Notes under the pieces: model-generated
What the model was told of the DNA's origin: nothing
Database searches by the model: none
Seen by the model: only the letters and a program-made list of their open reading frames with translations
Made by a program: the position numbers and the translations under genes
Assembly (NCBI GenBank): GCA_937895845.1
Contig: CALBLK010000042.1
Location: 62,001 to 126,000, forward strand
DNA length: 64,000 nt
Origin: an uncultured Prevotella sp.
GTDB lineage: Bacteria; Bacteroidota; Bacteroidia; Bacteroidales; Bacteroidaceae
Direction of reading: 5' to 3'
Shown: one piece after another, positions 52,300-60,610 of the stretch
Position numbering within the stretch: position 1 is the first letter of the stretch
Layout: each line of letters opens with the position of its first letter

Positions 52300-54090
52300 A
52301 TGAGAAGAACCAGCGTTCAGACCCTGCTGCTGTCGTCCGCCATCGCGGCCGGAGTGTGCGGCGCAGTGTCGTGTACCGACAGCGACTACGACCTCGGCGA
52401 GGTCGACATGACCCTCGGTATCGGCAGTGGCGAGCTTTCCATCCCGGCCAGCTCGTCAGACACCATCCGGCTCAAGGAGGTGCTCAAGTTCAAGGACTCC
52501 GAGGTGGTCGACACCGTTGACGGCGGCGACTACGTGTTCAGCAAGGACGGCGACCCGGTGAGCCCGGCCCGCCCCTTTGTCAGCCGCGTGACGGTGAGCC
52601 AGCGCGACAGGAAGTCGTTCGACTTCGGCATTGACCTCACCCCGTACATCGCGGCCAAGCCCCACGGCCGCAGGACCCTGCCCATCCACTTCGAGCAGGA
52701 GGCCGTTGTCAACACCTTCGATTTCGACGGCAGCCTGCCCGACGGCGTGGAAGACCTCAAGTGGGCCGACGTGTCCAGCCAGATGACCCTCCGCGTGGAG
52801 TTCCCCGCGGTCATCGCCCACTTTGTGGGCACCATCACCTCGATGAGCATCGAGCTGCCCGACTACATCGACTTCACCGCATCGTCCTCGGTGCCGGGCG
52901 TGACTAAGGCCGGCAACAGGCTCACCCTCACCGGGGTGAGCACAGCACAGCCCCTCACGCTGACGCTCTCCGTCAGCAGGATCAACTTTGACAAGGCGGC
53001 CACCAGTCTGGGCAGCCTGGCCATCACGCCCGAAAGGGAGGTGCAGCTCGACGGCAAGGTGAGCATGGCGGTGACCATCAACGAGATCAACCTCGCGCCA
53101 ACCACCTTCAACCCGGCTGACTGCAAGATCACCAGTGCGCTTGAGATGAGCAGCGACATCACCCTGACCAAGGTGAACGGACGCTTCAACCCCGACATCG
53201 ACCTGGGCGACCTGGGCGGCGCCAATGTCACCGGCATCCCCGACTTCCTCACCGAGGACGGCGTGGTCATCGACCTGGCCAACCCCACCATCCTGCTCGG
53301 CATCAGCAGCGACCTGCCCGTGCGCGGCTTTGTGAGCGGCAAGCTCACCGCCACCAAGGGCGGCCGCGAGACCAGCGTGGTGACCATCCCCGAGATGACC
53401 GTCAGCGAGAACGCCGCCAGCCGCATCTGCATCTGCCGCGACAGGTCGCTGCTTTCCGGCGCCGCCAGCTACACCGAGGTGGTGGAGGTGCCGAACCTCT
53501 CAGACCTGCTCAACCCCATCCCCGACCGCATCGACTTCGAGGGTTACGCGCGCGCCGACAAGGACAACAGCTACGACTTCGAGCTGGGCCGCCGCTACAC
53601 CGTCCAGCCCTCCTACCGCATCGAGGCCCCCCTGGCCTTCGGCCCCAAGGCCGTCATCGTCTACTCCGACGTGTTTGACGGCTGGAACAAGGACATCACC
53701 GACTACGACGTGACCGACGGCACCTATGTCGAGCTGACGGCCAACGTCGAGAACCGCGTGCCGGCCTTCCTCCATGTCGAGGCCACACCGCTTGACGCCG
53801 CCGGCCGCGACATGCCCGACAGCCAGGTCAAGGTCGAGGTGACCGGCACCGTGGCCGCCTGCCCGCAGGGCGCCGACAAGACGGTGACCCCCGTCACCAT
53901 ACGCCTCACCCCCGCCAAGGGCGCGCTCAAGAACCTGGACGGACTGAGGTTCAAGGTGAGCGGCTCGGCCAAGGACCCCGACGGCAACAGCGTGGTGAGC
54001 GGAGTGACCCTCAACGCCCGCAGGCACTCGCTCGTGGCCAGGGACATCAAGGTGAAGCTCGTGGGCACGGCTGTGGCCGACCTCAACTGA
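52300..54090 (+). CDS. Surface lipoprotein of unknown function
   Basis: A 596-residue protein with a lipoprotein signal (lipobox GAVSC, Cys 26) followed by TDSDYDLGEVD. The rest is beta-rich with repeated blocks of alternating strands (about residues 80-590), resembling adhesin-like or immunoglobulin-like domains; I cannot assign a family. It is followed after 62 bp by a DUF5723 gene on the same strand and probably co-transcribed with it, so it may be a partner of that beta-barrel protein. A palindromic site overlaps its promoter region. Confidence 0.8.
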   Translation: MRRTSVQTLLLSSAIAAGVCGAVSCTDSDYDLGEVDMTLGIGSGELSIPASSSDTIRLKEVLKFKDSEVVDTVDGGDYVFSKDGDPVSPARPFVSRVTVSQRDRKSFDFGIDLTPYIAAKPHGRRTLPIHFEQEAVVNTFDFDGSLPDGVEDLKWADVSSQMTLRVEFPAVIAHFVGTITSMSIELPDYIDFTASSSVPGVTKAGNRLTLTGVSTAQPLTLTLSVSRINFDKAATSLGSLAITPEREVQLDGKVSMAVTINEINLAPTTFNPADCKITSALEMSSDITLTKVNGRFNPDIDLGDLGGANVTGIPDFLTEDGVVIDLANPTILLGISSDLPVRGFVSGKLTATKGGRETSVVTIPEMTVSENAASRICICRDRSLLSGAASYTEVVEVPNLSDLLNPIPDRIDFEGYARADKDNSYDFELGRRYTVQPSYRIEAPLAFGPKAVIVYSDVFDGWNKDITDYDVTDGTYVELTANVENRVPAFLHVEATPLDAAGRDMPDSQVKVEVTGTVAACPQGADKTVTPVTIRLTPAKGALKNLDGLRFKVSGSAKDPDGNSVVSGVTLNARRHSLVARDIKVKLVGTAVADLN

Positions 54091-54152
54091 CACCGGCGGC
54101 GCACAAGCCGTGAATGACCACACGTATCACTGAACAACAAACAAGAACCAAG

Positions 54153-55562
54153 ATGAAAGCAACATACAGACACCTTTGCGCGGCCATGCTGGCGGCATGG
54201 GGCGCAACGGCCGCAGCCCAGACCCTCAACTCGGGCTACTTCACCACCGACTACAAGTACCGCCACACCATGAACCCGGCCATGGGCAACGAGCAGAACT
54301 ATTTTTCCTTCCCCGTGCTCGGCAACCTCAACGCCAGCGTGCGCGGCAACTTCGGGCTGCAGGACGTGGTGATGGACAACCCCCTCTACGGACAGCCCGG
54401 GCAGAAGCGGCTCACCACCTTCATGAACCCCTACATCAGCGCCGGCAAGGCCCTCGACGGCTTCGCCTCGGGCAACAACCGCCTCCTGGAAGACCTGCAC
54501 CTCACCCTGTTCTCGGCCGGCTTCAAGGGCTTTGGCGGCTACAACACCCTTGAGTTCAACCTGCGCCAGAGCGTCGGCCTGTCGCTGCCCTACGAGTTCT
54601 TCGCCTTTGCCAAGAACACCGGCAACCGCACCTACAGCATCGGCGACATCAACATCGGCGCGCAGGCCTTCGCCGAAGTGGCAGTAGGACACTCGCACCA
54701 GATCAACGAGCGCCTGCGCGTCGGGGCCAAGGCGAAGCTGCTCCTGGGCGTCGGCAGGGCCGACCTGGCCATCAAGGACATGAAGGCCGACCTGGCCGGT
54801 CCGGACAAGTGGACGCTCTCCGGCAGGGCCGAGGCCAACGTGTCGGTGAAAGGCTTCAGCTACAAGAGCGAGACCAAGGACTACAAGGAGGACGGCCGCG
54901 GCACCTACCAGAGCGTGAACGACGCCGACATCGACGGCGCCGGCCTGGGCGGCCTGGGCCTGGCCTTCGACCTGGGCGGCGTTTACAGGCTCAACGACGA
55001 CTGGACGTTCAGCGCGGCCGTGCTCGACCTCGGCTTCATCAACTGGAGCAACAACGTGACGGCCGTCAACGCCGGCGACAGGTTTGAGTTCGACGGCTTC
55101 CACGACGTGGCCGTGAACCGCGAGGACGGCGGCGAGAAGCTCAGCGACAAGGCCGACAGGCTGGGCGACCAGTTTGCCGACTTCGCCCACCTCAAGGACG
55201 AGGGCGACCGCGGCAGCCGCACCGCCGGCATCGGCGCCACCCTGAACTTCGGCGCCGAGTACACGCTGCCCGCCTGGCGCAAGGTGCGCTTCGGCGCGCT
55301 CAGCAGCACCCGCCTCCGCGGCAGCTACTCGTGGACCGAGGGCCGCCTGAGCGCCAACTGCGACCCCCTGAAGTGGATCGGCGGCGGCGTGACCTTCGCC
55401 GTCAGCAGCTTCTCCACCAGCATGGGATGGGTGCTGAACATCCACCCAAAGGGCTGCAACATCTTCGTCGGCATGGACCACCTGTTGGGGTCGCTCAGCA
55501 AGGAGGGCATCCCGCTCAGCTCCAACGCCAGCGTGTCGGTGGGCATGAACGTGGCCTGGTGA
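54153..55562 (+). CDS. DUF5723-family outer-membrane beta-barrel protein
   Basis: A 469-residue exported protein (signal MKATYRHLCAAMLAAWGATA, cleavage near AAAQ). I start at ATG 54153 because the frame's earlier ATG lacks a signal sequence. The segment SGYFTTDYKYRHTMNPAM and many alternating amphipathic strands fit DUF5723, related in general shape to PorV/FadL-like barrels. Function is unknown. It follows the lipoprotein gene and ends at a rho-independent terminator. Confidence 0.88.
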   Translation: MKATYRHLCAAMLAAWGATAAAQTLNSGYFTTDYKYRHTMNPAMGNEQNYFSFPVLGNLNASVRGNFGLQDVVMDNPLYGQPGQKRLTTFMNPYISAGKALDGFASGNNRLLEDLHLTLFSAGFKGFGGYNTLEFNLRQSVGLSLPYEFFAFAKNTGNRTYSIGDINIGAQAFAEVAVGHSHQINERLRVGAKAKLLLGVGRADLAIKDMKADLAGPDKWTLSGRAEANVSVKGFSYKSETKDYKEDGRGTYQSVNDADIDGAGLGGLGLAFDLGGVYRLNDDWTFSAAVLDLGFINWSNNVTAVNAGDRFEFDGFHDVAVNREDGGEKLSDKADRLGDQFADFAHLKDEGDRGSRTAGIGATLNFGAEYTLPAWRKVRFGALSSTRLRGSYSWTEGRLSANCDPLKWIGGGVTFAVSSFSTSMGWVLNIHPKGCNIFVGMDHLLGSLSKEGIPLSSNASVSVGMNVAW

Positions 55563-55567
55563 CCTTG

Positions 55568-55605
55568 AAAGGGAGTGAGTGTCAAAATTCTCACTCCCTT
55601 TTTTT
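55568..55605 (+). terminator. Intrinsic terminator after the DUF5723 gene
   Basis: Twelve-base arms (55568-55579 and 55590-55601) pair exactly and are followed by T4-5 (55602-55605). Confidence 0.85.
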
Positions 55606-55633
55606 GTATTCTGCCCGAATTGCGCTACTTTTG
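55603..55633 (+). promoter_or_regulatory. Promoter of the TlpA-like lipoprotein gene
   Basis: TTTG (55603-55606, inside the terminator's T run) and TACTTTTG (55626-55633) are 19 bases apart, giving a leader of about 16 nt before ATG 55656. Confidence 0.8.
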
Positions 55634-55655
55634 CAACACCTAAACCCATCACCGC

Positions 55656-56831
55656 ATGAAGACAAACCTCATCACGTGGCTCGGCAAGGGCCTGGTGCCG
55701 GCGCTGGCCGCGCTGGCCGCCGTGTCGTGCAGCGAGCGCAAGTTCCATATCGAGGGCACCCTCACCGAGGCCGCCGACTCCACGCTCTACCTGGAGAACA
55801 TGAGCCTTGACGGTCCCGTGGCGGTCGACTCCGTGCGCCTCGGCGCCAGCGGCGACTTCTCGTTCAGCGGCGAGTGCCCCGGGGCCCCCGAGTTCTACCG
55901 CCTCCGCGTGGGCGACCAGACCGTGAACCTCGCCGTCGACTCCACCGAGACCATCCGCGTCGAGGCCCGCCTCAGCCAGCTGCCCACAGGCTACCGGGTG
56001 GAGGGCTCCGCCGACTGCGAGCGCATACGCCAGCTCACCGCCATGCAGGTGGAGCTGACACAGCGCGCCATGGCCGTGGAGCGCAACCCCGGCCTGAGCG
56101 CCAGGCAGAGCGCCGACAGCATCTTGCGGCTGACCGCCGACTACAAGCGGCGCGTCACCGACCGCTACATCTTTGCCGACCCCAAGGCCGCATCCTCCTA
56201 TTTCGCCCTGTTCCAGACACTCGGCGGCTACCTCATTTTCGACCCCAAGGCCAGCAGCGACGACATCAAGGTGTTTGCCGCCGTGGCCACCTGCTGGGAC
56301 ACCTTCTACCCCGGCTCCGTGCGCGGCGAGAACCTTCACAACATCGCCATCGAGGGCCGGCGCAACCAGCGCATCATGCTCAACAGGCAGCGCGAGGCCA
56401 TCGACCCCGCGAAAGTCACCGCCTCGGGGGTCATTGACATCCGCCTGGAGGACAACAAGGGGCGCGAGCGCACCCTCACCGGACTGGCCGGCAAGGTGGT
56501 GCTGCTCGACTTCCACCTGTTCTCCATGGCCGACTCGCCCAAGCGCATCCTCATGCTGCGCGAGCTTTACAGCAAGTACAGCGCCCGCGGACTGGAAATC
56601 TACCAGGTGAGCTTCGACAGCGATGAGCATTTCTGGAAGCAGCAGACCGCCAGTCTGCCATGGATCTGCGTGCGCGATGCCGACGGTGTCAACTCGCAGC
56701 GGCTGGCTGTCTACAATGTGCGCAGCCTCCCCGAGTACTTCCTGATTGACCGCGGCAACAACCTCGTGAGCCGCAGCGAGCAGGTGAAAGACCTCGACCG
56801 GGCCATCGCCGCGCTGCTCGGCAAGAAATAG
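55656..56831 (+). CDS. TlpA-like lipoprotein with thioredoxin fold lacking the CxxC
   Basis: A 391-residue lipoprotein (lipobox AAVSC, Cys 25). An N-terminal DUF4369-like beta domain (about residues 30-130) and a helical linker lead to a thioredoxin/AhpC-TSA-like C-terminal domain (about 255-391). There the strand VVLLDFHLFS is followed by M291-A-D-S294 where TlpA/ResA-type proteins have the redox CxxC, so both cysteines are missing. The cis-proline region SLPEYFLID is retained. It probably binds a partner or thiol peptide without redox cycling. Own promoter; a 22-bp repeat array lies just downstream. Confidence 0.88.
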   Translation: MKTNLITWLGKGLVPALAALAAVSCSERKFHIEGTLTEAADSTLYLENMSLDGPVAVDSVRLGASGDFSFSGECPGAPEFYRLRVGDQTVNLAVDSTETIRVEARLSQLPTGYRVEGSADCERIRQLTAMQVELTQRAMAVERNPGLSARQSADSILRLTADYKRRVTDRYIFADPKAASSYFALFQTLGGYLIFDPKASSDDIKVFAAVATCWDTFYPGSVRGENLHNIAIEGRRNQRIMLNRQREAIDPAKVTASGVIDIRLEDNKGRERTLTGLAGKVVLLDFHLFSMADSPKRILMLRELYSKYSARGLEIYQVSFDSDEHFWKQQTASLPWICVRDADGVNSQRLAVYNVRSLPEYFLIDRGNNLVSRSEQVKDLDRAIAALLGKK

Positions 56832-56856
56832 GCTGCGGGCACCACGCAGCGCAAGC

Positions 56857-56966
56857 GGCCTGTTTCGCCATGCGAAACAGGCCGCTTTGTCGTGCGGAAC
56901 AGGCCGTCCTGCCGTGCAATACGCACCGTTTCACCGTGCTGTATGGGCCGTCTTGCGCTGCAAGAC
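56857..56966. repeat. Array of five about-22-bp modules after the TlpA-like gene
   Basis: Modules begin at 56857, 56880, 56902, 56924 and 56946 (23, 22, 22, 22 and 21 bp), with a partial sixth from 56967. Typical openings are GGCCGTCCTGCCGTGCAA and GGCCGTCTTGCGCTGCAA. Sequence varies, but period and core (CCGTyyTGC-nn-TGC) are retained. Confidence 0.8.
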
Positions 56967-57004
56967 GGCCCTTGCTGCAATGCCCCTCACTTTTTTGCCT
57001 GTTC

Positions 57005-57066
57005 CGGAAAGAGGGAAGACTTCTCACTTTTTTTTGCCTGTTCCGGTCTGATGACCGGTTTGGGTT
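57005..57066 (-). repeat. Dispersed about-62-bp intergenic repeat, copy 2
   Basis: The reverse complement opens AACCCAAACCGGTCATCAGA and matches 27245-27305. Part of it (CTCAC, T run, GCCTGTTCCGG) is duplicated upstream at 56986-57007. It ends 16 bp beyond the last fimbrillin stop codon. Confidence 0.8.
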
Positions 57067-57082
57067 CAATGGCCTTTCAGGG

Positions 57083-58750
57083 TCAGAAGGCGCACACGGC
57101 ACGCACAAGGTTTTGCTGTTTCTTGTTGTAGGCGTGTGCGTAGCCATTGGAGTGTGACACTTTGAAGGCGGTGCCCTTGGCCCAGTTTTCCGTGGATGTC
57201 CAGTAGTCGCCTGCGCCCAGAAGACTGCCGCCGGCGGCGTCCAACGAGGCGTTAACGATGTCTCGGGTTTCGGGGTCGGCCTCCTGTTTGTAGACCTCGT
57301 CCATGTCCTTGCAGATGAGCATGTGCAGCTCCTTTACCGAGGGAATGTACCATCCGGTGCTGCCTGACGGCGCGGGATTGTCGCGCCTGAAGAATATTGT
57401 GAGGTATTCGACCGGGGCAACGCGGTTTTGGAGTCCGTAAGAAGAATCACCATTGTATGCCTCTATTATTTTTGTGTTCTGGTAGCCGAGAACCATCTTC
57501 ATGACTCCCCATTTGCTCTCGTCTTGGTCAATGTAAATGGACTTGTAGCCGGCGGAAGTGGAGAAGGCGCCGCTTGCTTTTTGGAAGGCATACACATTCG
57601 ACGTATAAGAGTCTGTGTTGTATTGCCAGAATATGCTGCTGACAGTTTTCACGGCCACGGCAAGCCCGTGCGTGCAGTGCGGGAAGTCTCTGGCCATAAT
57701 CCTGTCGTCGGCAAGCGATGCGGGCGCCAGCCTGCCAGCAGGGTCGGTCTCGGCCGGTGTCCAGAACACGATGGCCGCCACCTTTGCCTTCTGCTCCTCG
57801 GTGAGGGCGGTCGCCTTGGGCAGCAGGTGGCCGTCGGCCATCAGGTAGTCGCCTCGCCGGATGGTGTAGTCCTTGACCGTGCATGCAGCCCCGTCCACCT
57901 TGTACTTCTTGTACGTCCCTGCGTAAGTGCCAATGTCTGATGGGGTGATGGCAAACTCCCTTTTCCCCTCGTCATAACTACCCTCGATGGTCGGCAACGA
58001 TTCGGGCAGCAAGTAGCGGTAAGAGCCGTCGGCCATGCGCAGCGGCTTGGCCGTGCCGGTGAACGTGGCGTCGAGCACGGTGTAGTCGGGCACCCTCGCG
58101 TTGGTGAACTTATAGACCGTCCGCGGCAGTTCGATGACGGCCAAGGCAAACCGGTGGGCCATGACGAAATCGAGCCGCAGCGTGCCGTTGACCGGCGTGG
58201 GTGTGCAAGAGGCGGTCATCAGGTCGGAAGCGGCGTAGTCCGCATACGCACTTTGGTCGGCCTTCACCAGCCAATCATTCTCAAGCAGCCTAAAGAAATC
58301 CAAATTTGGATCGATTCTTGAATTCTCCAGCATGCGGCTGATGAACTGGTCGTCCAAGTCGGGCTTGTAGGGGTGATAGAGATGGTATTCCTCATTCTCC
58401 AGCCCTCCCACAAGCGCCGTGCCCTCCTCGGTTTTCCAGACGAGCTGCCCCGTGGCGGCGTCCGTCTCGGCGGTCAGCTTCACGTTGGCGTAGACCATCT
58501 TCTTGTCCATGCCCCAGCCGCGCGTCACGAAGAGCCCGCAGCTGTCGCCCTCGGCGAACACAGTGGTGTAGCCGTTCTCCACGGCACGGGTCGTTTTGCC
58601 ATCAGCCGACGCATAGCCACCGTCGGTCACGGAGATGGCGAGCTGCTGCGCCTTGTTGCCAGGTGCGGCGGGGCGCTCCTCTTGCGTGCAGGAGGCAAGC
58701 AGCAGGAGCAGTGCGGCCTGCAGGAGCGTGTAAGCGTTTCGTATCATCAT
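57083..58750 (-). CDS. Fimbrillin-family lipoprotein with C-terminal lectin-like module (distal subunit 2)
   Basis: A 555-residue protein; I start at ATG 58750 (or 58747), giving the lipoprotein signal ending LLASC. A T-R-A motif (R55) lies about 34 residues after the lipid cysteine, the place where a trypsin-like protease opens FimA/Mfa1-type subunits. The fimbrillin region spans about 60-270. A second domain begins DYLMADGHLL and ends GWYIPSVKELHML...YWTSTEN...VRAVCAF, resembling DUF1566/Lcl C-terminal modules. It is probably a tip or accessory adhesin. Base composition is more AT-rich than neighbours (57.4-57.6 kb). Confidence 0.85.
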   Translation of the reverse strand: MMIRNAYTLLQAALLLLLASCTQEERPAAPGNKAQQLAISVTDGGYASADGKTTRAVENGYTTVFAEGDSCGLFVTRGWGMDKKMVYANVKLTAETDAATGQLVWKTEEGTALVGGLENEEYHLYHPYKPDLDDQFISRMLENSRIDPNLDFFRLLENDWLVKADQSAYADYAASDLMTASCTPTPVNGTLRLDFVMAHRFALAVIELPRTVYKFTNARVPDYTVLDATFTGTAKPLRMADGSYRYLLPESLPTIEGSYDEGKREFAITPSDIGTYAGTYKKYKVDGAACTVKDYTIRRGDYLMADGHLLPKATALTEEQKAKVAAIVFWTPAETDPAGRLAPASLADDRIMARDFPHCTHGLAVAVKTVSSIFWQYNTDSYTSNVYAFQKASGAFSTSAGYKSIYIDQDESKWGVMKMVLGYQNTKIIEAYNGDSSYGLQNRVAPVEYLTIFFRRDNPAPSGSTGWYIPSVKELHMLICKDMDEVYKQEADPETRDIVNASLDAAGGSLLGAGDYWTSTENWAKGTAFKVSHSNGYAHAYNKKQQNLVRAVCAF

Positions 58751-58791
58751 AATCTTGCTAACGGATGAATGAGTTAAAGGGGGTAAGCAGG

Positions 58792-60486
58792 TCAGAAAGC
58801 AAGGACGGGGCGCACAGCCACCATTCCGTAAGGCATCTTGGAGAGGCAATAGCATTTCAGATTGCCGCTGCTGTGCATCATCCAGGCCCATGCTTCCTCG
58901 GCCGAATATTCCGACAACGACCAAAATGTATAGTTTTGGAACTCATCCTTGCTGCCAGCTGCAATCTTCGCCATCCAGGCGTTCAGGGCGGCGGGCACAT
59001 CGCCCTGGCCGGGCCAGCTGAAGTCACCGCTGTCCGCCGAAGTCTGCTCGTCGCTGTCGGCCAGGGCCGGGCAGCAGCCCAGGTTCTGCAGGATGTCCCA
59101 CCACTGGCCGGCTGTGGGGAGATACCACTCTGTGGCACTGTCCGGGGCTTTGTGGCCGCTGCCGGCGGCGTTCCAGTCGGCAACGGCCTTGAAGGCGGGG
59201 TAGTGCTCTTGACCCTGTGGCATATTTAATAATAATGCGTGTTTGCGTAAGCCTTGGATGTCAGCATAACATTCAGCCTTGGTCTTGCAATTTTTGAAAA
59301 AACCCAAATCTTTCTTTTCATTACTCCAATAGGCACTAGTCGCGGCGTTCTTCACGGCCATCACAAGGCCGTGCACATTTCCGTTTAAAAATGAACGCTC
59401 TTGGTAGCCGATACGTCCCTTGTCCGTCTGGAACACGATGCCGATGACGGTCTTGCCCTCCTCGGGGGCGGGCTTTGGCTCGGCTATCGCCACGCTGCCG
59501 TCAGCGTAGCGCTTGCGAAGGCCGCCGTCGCTCCACGTGCCGTCGGCGTAGAAGTAGTCGCCTGCCTTCAGCTCGCCCGCCTTGAAGTGTTGCTTCACTT
59601 CCTTTGAGGCGACGCTCTCCTCTCCGCCGTCGTCCCATGTGGCGCCCGCCACAGCCAGCACGTCTATTCCGCTTGCCTTCACGGTGATGGCGTAGGCATA
59701 CCGCTTGCCGCCGAAGAAGTCAAATTTGCCGGCAGCTTCTGTTTCGGGAGCATAGGTAAAGGCGTTGCCGCCTATGCTTATTCGGACGAGCGGCTTGCCC
59801 GTCATGTCCTGCGGCGGCACCAAAGCCTCGTATTTCTTCGTCGCGGCATCGTAGTAGGGCTTTATCTCGCCGTCCGACCGGTTGCCCGGTGCAACCAAGC
59901 CGGCGGTAGAGTGCGTCAGCGGGTCTCCGAAAATGGTGACGGTAGCATCCTCCAGTTCCTCCTCTGCAATGCCTTCGCCGGCCTTGAGCGTCACTTCTAT
60001 TTTCGCCATGCGGTGGATGAAGCGGAGGCTTGTGGCCTGGTCATAGCGCCCCATGGCACTGGCGTACAGCACATCGAAAGCGGCATATCCCTTGGTTTGG
60101 TCGGAAATGTCCGTTTCTGCTTCCAGGTCAGGTGTCCATGCCGAGATGCGGGCCTCGTCGGCGCTCTTCCAGTAGAAGGCGTTGCCGGCATCCTTCGGGG
60201 CAGCGTTGCCCGCGGCGTCCATCACGTATGCTTTGGTGCCAAACACGCCTTCCATTTGCACTCTGATTTCCTCGCCGCCCGCCCACGCGTCCTTGCCCCC
60301 GGCGCGGGTCTGCGGCTGCGCCACCTCCGCCGTGAGTTGCAGCGGGTACTTGCCGTAGGGCAGGGACGTGCCGCTTTCATCCTCGCTGTTACAGGAAGCG
60401 AGTGCCCCGCAGACGAGCATCACAACCGCCAGCCAGCCGCCGGCGAGCGGCCACGGCCTTCTCCCTGTCTTCCTTCTTGTTCTCAT
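58792..60486 (-). CDS. Fimbrillin-family lipoprotein with C-terminal lectin-like module (distal subunit 1)
   Basis: A 564-residue lipoprotein (lipobox ALASC, Cys 32) with the T-R-A processing motif at R61. The fimbrillin fold covers about residues 60-300, ending in ATWDDGGEE. This is followed by the linker GDYFYADGTWSDGG and a C-terminal module with WYLPTAGQWWDIL, FWSLSEYSAEEAWAW and a VAVRPVLAF end. The two C-terminal modules of this and the next gene are homologous in layout. I infer a tip or accessory subunit. Its start is 124 bp after the short fimbrillin gene and its stop is 41 bp before the next start. Confidence 0.85.
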   Translation of the reverse strand: MRTRRKTGRRPWPLAGGWLAVVMLVCGALASCNSEDESGTSLPYGKYPLQLTAEVAQPQTRAGGKDAWAGGEEIRVQMEGVFGTKAYVMDAAGNAAPKDAGNAFYWKSADEARISAWTPDLEAETDISDQTKGYAAFDVLYASAMGRYDQATSLRFIHRMAKIEVTLKAGEGIAEEELEDATVTIFGDPLTHSTAGLVAPGNRSDGEIKPYYDAATKKYEALVPPQDMTGKPLVRISIGGNAFTYAPETEAAGKFDFFGGKRYAYAITVKASGIDVLAVAGATWDDGGEESVASKEVKQHFKAGELKAGDYFYADGTWSDGGLRKRYADGSVAIAEPKPAPEEGKTVIGIVFQTDKGRIGYQERSFLNGNVHGLVMAVKNAATSAYWSNEKKDLGFFKNCKTKAECYADIQGLRKHALLLNMPQGQEHYPAFKAVADWNAAGSGHKAPDSATEWYLPTAGQWWDILQNLGCCPALADSDEQTSADSGDFSWPGQGDVPAALNAWMAKIAAGSKDEFQNYTFWSLSEYSAEEAWAWMMHSSGNLKCYCLSKMPYGMVAVRPVLAF

Positions 60487-60610
60487 ATTGTGCTTTTTTG
60501 TTTCGTTTTGTGCCGCCGCCCGCTGCGATGCGGGCAGCCGCACCATTCAGTGTGAATGGTGGCGAGCCTCCGTGCTTGCGCCTGGTGCACGGCAGCGGCT
60601 TTCGGACACA

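Noticed and set aside
53724..56630. Open frame of 968 codons on the minus strand across DUF5723, the TlpA-like gene and the end of the lipoprotein gene
   Set aside because: It lies antisense to three genes with clear signals and domains, its translation is low-complexity and Ala/Val/Gly-rich, and it is an effect of high GC content.
56857..56966. Short regularly spaced repeats considered as a CRISPR array
   Set aside because: There are no unique spacers (modules are directly adjacent, 22 bp each), the modules vary, and no cas genes are near.
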